A DNA stretch of 35,349 bases from Clostridiales bacterium (GTDB lineage: Bacteria > Bacillota > Clostridia > Oscillospirales > Oscillospiraceae): the NCBI GenBank assembly GCA_012520295.1, contig JAAYOP010000047.1, positions 1-35,349 of the forward strand, written 5' to 3'. Each line of letters starts with the position of its first letter. The stretch's first letter is position 1. Position numbers and translations under genes: made by a program. This document shows, one piece after another, positions 31,938-35,349 of the stretch. The notes beneath the pieces were generated by a model that was not told the origin of the DNA, did no database searches, and worked only from the letters and a program-made list of their open reading frames with translations.

Positions 31938-33041
31938 TCACCCAAGCTCCGCCTTCGCTGCCTCCAGCGCCGCAGCAATGACCTTATCCATATCGTAGTA
32001 TTTATACTGCCCGAGCCGCCCTCCGAAAATCACATCCTCCCGCTTCGCCGCAAGAGCCCTGTACTTTTCGGCTAGGGTTTCATTTCTCTCATCATTTATC
32101 GGGTAATAGGGCTCCGTGCCCGGCTTCCACTCCGCAGAATACTCTCTGGATATGACAGTGGTGGGCTGCTGTCCAAACTCAAAATGCTTGTGCTCTATTA
32201 TCCTGGTCCAGGGGACCTCCTTAGATGTATAGTTGACTACAGCATTTCCCTGATAATTGTCCGTGGGCAGCTCCTCCGTCTCAAACCGGACGCTCCGCCA
32301 CTGGAGATAACCAAGAGAATAGTCAAAAAACTCGTCCAGCATCCCGGTGAAAACGGTTTTTTCAGCAATGTTCGGATGCTCCTTTATGAAGTCAAAATAG
32401 TCTGTGTTCAAGAGAACCTGGCTGCCCTCCAGCAGCTTTTCTATTATCGGATTATACCCGCCAATCGGAATGCCCTGCCAACGGTCATTGAAATAATTGT
32501 TGTCATATGTAAAGCGCAGGGGCAGGCGCTTGATTATAAACGCCGGCAGCTCCCGGCAGTCCCGTCCCCACTGCTTTTCCGTATATCCTTTTATGAGCTT
32601 TTCATAGACATCCCGTCCGACCAGTGATATAGCCTGCTCCTCCAGGTTTTTCGGCGCAGTTATGCCCGCCTCGGCAATCTGCCGGTCAATTATCTCCTTT
32701 GCCTCGGCAGGGGTCTTTATCCCCCACATTTTGCTGAAGGTGTTCATATTGAAGGGCAGATTATACAGCTCCTCCCCATAAATTGCAACGGGGGAATTTA
32801 TATAGTTGTTAAACTCGGCAAACCTGTTGACATAGTCCCATACCTCCCTGTTTGAGGTATGGAAAATATGCGCCCCATATTTATGGACGTTTATTCCGCT
32901 TATGTTTTCACAGTACACATTGCCGCCGGCGTGATTTCTCCGGTCAATCACCAGGCAGCGCCTTCCCCGGTCCGTCGCCTGGCGGGCAAACACCGCGCCG
33001 AACAGGCCGGAGCCGACTATGAGGTAATCGTAACTATACAA
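31938..33041 (-). CDS. glf: UDP-galactopyranose mutase
   Basis: Glf is a flavoenzyme that converts UDP-galactopyranose to UDP-galactofuranose. The 367-residue protein has the FAD-binding VGSGLFGAVFA near the N-terminus, IDRRNHAGGN, the conserved HKYGAHIFHT, the substrate-binding YTEKQWGRD, and a C-terminal FGGRLGQYKYYDMD. Length and motifs are complete, so the copy should be active. The start is TTG with GGAGAG about 7 bases upstream. galE follows after 68 bases. A decayed second copy lies beyond the next gene upstream. Confidence 0.95.
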   Translation of the reverse strand: MYSYDYLIVGSGLFGAVFARQATDRGRRCLVIDRRNHAGGNVYCENISGINVHKYGAHIFHTSNREVWDYVNRFAEFNNYINSPVAIYGEELYNLPFNMNTFSKMWGIKTPAEAKEIIDRQIAEAGITAPKNLEEQAISLVGRDVYEKLIKGYTEKQWGRDCRELPAFIIKRLPLRFTYDNNYFNDRWQGIPIGGYNPIIEKLLEGSQVLLNTDYFDFIKEHPNIAEKTVFTGMLDEFFDYSLGYLQWRSVRFETEELPTDNYQGNAVVNYTSKEVPWTRIIEHKHFEFGQQPTTVISREYSAEWKPGTEPYYPINDERNETLAEKYRALAAKREDVIFGGRLGQYKYYDMDKVIAAALEAAKAELG

Positions 33042-33121
33042 ATATTTTCTCTCCTTATTTTAAGAAATTAATTCAACAACAATACTGTGTATTTTGCACT
33101 CTGTTTATCCTATATCTAATC

Positions 33122-34519
33122 TTATCTGGCAATCTCATAATATCTTTTTAATTCATCTATGTGATCCGACATTGTAGTCAGCTTTTTACTATAATTCCAG
33201 AATTCATTGAGATCGGACGGTTTGTTTACGAAATGCAAAATATGTGAGAGCATATCTTCCGCGTTGCCGCCTTCAAATTTAAACAAAGGAGAAGCGCACA
33301 ACTCAGACGCGCCGCCATAACTGCTGCATAAGATTGGTACTCCATGGGCCACCATTTCAATTGCCACTTGGGGAAGATTATCCTCCCATAGAACAGGAAT
33401 TACGCCTAAATGAACATCTTTCAGGATAGCGTCCAGCTCTTCATGCTTGTATCCGTTTTTTATTGTTACGCTATGGAATTTTTTCAGTTTATCGCGTATG
33501 TATTCCTCTCTGCAATTCTTTGCGGCTATAAGTATATCGATGTTTTTAGCCTGATCTTCGCCAAGCGTGGACAGGGCGTTAATAAAAAAATCAAAACCTT
33601 TTTCTTTTATACTGGCATATCCTAAAAACGCTATTTTCAATTTTGGGGAAGGGGCGGCCACACTCCTTTTCAGCTGATTTTCGGCCGCCTTTGTTCCTAT
33701 ATACGAAACGAAGAGCTTGTTTTTATCGATACCGTGTGTTTCAAAAATGTCGGCAACTCTTTTTGATACCGCAAGTACACAATCTATGTATTTATTTATA
33801 ACAGATATGCATTCTTTCCGATACCTGGAATATATTTCTGCGGGACAATCCATCATAAAACTATCCAATCCTACAAATCGCATCCAATTTTCATCAGGTT
33901 CTTTCTTTAAGCGCCGCTTAATTTCACTATAAATCTTATAACCTTTTGCATTAATACATTTCAGGCATTCGGTCCCTTCCATAGTTCCGTCACATATTTT
34001 CTGATTGCCGTAATGGTAATAGTTTACCATAGGACAAATAGGAGCATAATTGTGCAACGTTAGCAGGAACTTCGTTTCGGCATACTTCTCCTTTAAAGAA
34101 AAGACATCCAGCGCCAATCCTTCAATATTGTGAAAATGAATAATATCAAATGGCCCATTATCTTCGATAAATTTATCAATTGTTTTCTTTGTTACCGACT
34201 CAGGTTCAAGCATCTTCGCCGGATTTCTAGCTATCCATCCATTCGGAGCAAATATAGGAGAGTTGACTATTTCGAAACTCTTACATTTTCCCGCCGGGTC
34301 CCGGGTCTTTTGAAGATACGTTTCTGCTGTCGAAGCATCATACGCCCAGCCGGAGGATAAAAAATAAAGCTCTATTTCTGATTCCGATATGCAAAATGAA
34401 TCGATTAGATTTTTCAGATATACAGTCACGCCGCCTCCTGCTCCACCGGGATCGTCATAAGGAACCCAATTATAAAATAGGATTTTTTTCTTTTTTTCAT
34501 TAACTTTATCCCTATTCAA
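33122..34519 (-). CDS. GT4-type glycosyltransferase
   Basis: This 465-residue GT-B enzyme has an N-terminal domain with PGGAGGGVTVYLKNL (24-38) and FDIIHFHNIEG, and a C-terminal donor-binding domain starting KIAFLGYASIKEKGFDFFI. It ends with EDNLPQVAIEMVAHGVPIL, which contains the two glutamates typical of retaining family 4 enzymes. The midpart has several cysteines (CPMVNYYHYGNQKICDG, ECLKC) reminiscent of zinc-binding inserts in some GT4 proteins. It is markedly more AT-rich than its neighbours and lies between the intact glf and a decayed glf copy, suggesting it arrived separately. The start is TTG with AGGAGAG (34528-34534) 8 bases upstream. The linkage it makes is unknown. Confidence 0.87.
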   Translation of the reverse strand: MNRDKVNEKKKKILFYNWVPYDDPGGAGGGVTVYLKNLIDSFCISESEIELYFLSSGWAYDASTAETYLQKTRDPAGKCKSFEIVNSPIFAPNGWIARNPAKMLEPESVTKKTIDKFIEDNGPFDIIHFHNIEGLALDVFSLKEKYAETKFLLTLHNYAPICPMVNYYHYGNQKICDGTMEGTECLKCINAKGYKIYSEIKRRLKKEPDENWMRFVGLDSFMMDCPAEIYSRYRKECISVINKYIDCVLAVSKRVADIFETHGIDKNKLFVSYIGTKAAENQLKRSVAAPSPKLKIAFLGYASIKEKGFDFFINALSTLGEDQAKNIDILIAAKNCREEYIRDKLKKFHSVTIKNGYKHEELDAILKDVHLGVIPVLWEDNLPQVAIEMVAHGVPILCSSYGGASELCASPLFKFEGGNAEDMLSHILHFVNKPSDLNEFWNYSKKLTTMSDHIDELKRYYEIAR

Positions 34520-34565
34520 CTAATACACTCTCCTATATAGTGCAAATATAACGCGCCCGGTCCTC

Positions 34566-35349
34566 TGATAATTGTCCGCGGCAGTTCCTCCGTCTCAAAC
34601 CGGACTCTCCGCCACTGGAGATAATCAAGAGAATAGTCAAAAAACTCGTCCAGCATCCCGGTGAAAACGGTTTTTTCAGCAATGTTCGGATGCTCCTTTA
34701 TGAAGTCAAAATAGTCTGTGTTCAAAGAACCTGGCTGCCCTCCAGAAGCTTTTCTATTATCGGATTATACCCGCCAAGCAATCGGAATGCCCTGCCAGCG
34801 GTCATTGAAACATTTATTGTCGTATGTAAAGCGCAGAGGGGCAGGCGCTTGATTATAAAAGCCGGCAGCTCCCGGCAGTCCCGTCCCTACTGCTTTTCCG
34901 TATATCCTTTTATGAGCTTTTCGTAGACATCCCGTCCGGCCAGTGATATAGCCTGCTCCTCCAGGTTTTTCGGCTCAGTTATACCCGCCTCGGCAATCTG
35001 CCGGTCAATTATCTCCTTTGCCTCGGCGGGGGTCTTTATCCCTCACATTTTGCTGAAGGTGTTCATATTGAAGGGCAGATTATATAGCTCATCCCCGTAA
35101 ATTGCAACGGGGGGATTTATATAGTTGTTAAACTCGGCAAACCTGTTGACATAGTCCCATACCTCCCTGTTTGAGGTATGGAAAATATGCGCCCCGTATT
35201 TATGGACGTTTGTTCCGCTTATGTTTTCGCAATACACATTGCCGCCAATATGACTTCTCCGGTCAAACCAGGCAGTGCTTGCCCCGGGCTGTCGCCTCGT
35301 GAGCGAATACTGCTCCGAACAGGCCGGAGCCGACTATGAGGTAGTTGTA
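34566..35349 (-). pseudogene. glf: Decayed, truncated second copy of glf
   Basis: The sequence matches the intact glf from about 32251 to 33041 at nucleotide level but cannot code for a protein. Compared with it I see a 1-base loss near 34725, a 4-base gain near 34776, a 2-base gain near 34836 and a 2-base loss near 35266. There are also two nonsense changes from Trp codons: TAG at 34887-34889 and TGA at 35043-35045. The last 312 or so bases of the gene are missing at the 34566 end, where the GT4 gene begins. The window ends within a few bases of the expected start codon. Confidence 0.93.

Noticed and set aside
34566-35349. Assembly duplication of glf
   Set aside because: The second copy differs by many substitutions as well as indels and stops, so it is an old, decayed copy rather than a duplicated read region.

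Overview
The window looks like a chromosomal segment of an anaerobic, low-to-mid GC Gram-positive bacterium, most likely a clostridial Firmicute. The support is strong AGGAGG-type ribosome binding sites with several TTG and GTG starts, a secreted enzyme anchored by three SLH repeats, a lipoprotein-type solute-binding protein, and a TagGH/Wzm-Wzt-like exporter. The genus cannot be named from the sequence. I saw no rRNA, tRNA, CRISPR array, transposase or phage gene.

Region 1 (about 120-8881, + strand, AT-richer) is a compact glycan or glycoconjugate cluster. It holds three paralogous GT2 glycosyltransferases, a methyltransferase joined to a kinase-like domain, an HxGH cytidylyltransferase, and two paralogous xylose-isomerase-like TIM barrels. 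Five of the seven proteins carry the same small Rossmann-like 'GAG' domain. One of the two TIM barrels has lost most of its metal ligands. Region 2 (8882-14000) holds stand-alone genes: a cupin, a Cys-rich winged-helix-like protein, two small membrane proteins, the NADH pyrophosphatase NudC, and an SLH-anchored 5'-nucleotidase.

Region 3 (14050-25900) is a metabolic island. A minus-strand run encodes an MmgE/PrpD-family protein, a remnant of a sugar ABC permease, a zinc alcohol dehydrogenase, an aldehyde dehydrogenase and a lactonase-like metallo-beta-lactamase-fold hydrolase. A divergent LysR regulator follows, then a complete Liv-type ABC importer (binding protein, LivH, LivM, LivG, LivF). 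The palindrome-rich LysR/PrpD intergenic region is the likely control point. The substrate is unknown; an organic acid or lactone-forming compound is an inference.

Region 4 (26397-35349, - strand) is a polysaccharide locus. It contains a GT4 glycosyltransferase, UDP-galactopyranose mutase (glf), UDP-glucose 4-epimerase (galE), a beta-helix acyltransferase-like protein, an RmlA-family nucleotidyltransferase, and an ABC-2 exporter whose permease is fused to an acyltransferase-like membrane domain, with its Wzt/TagH-type ATPase. GalE and Glf together would supply UDP-galactofuranose. A second, decayed and truncated glf copy lies at the right edge, so the AT-rich GT4 gene sits between two directly repeated glf sequences. 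The most interesting points are the recurring GAG domain with its pseudoenzyme, the acyltransferase-ABC permease fusion, the glf duplication around the GT4 gene, and the unassigned LysR-controlled pathway.
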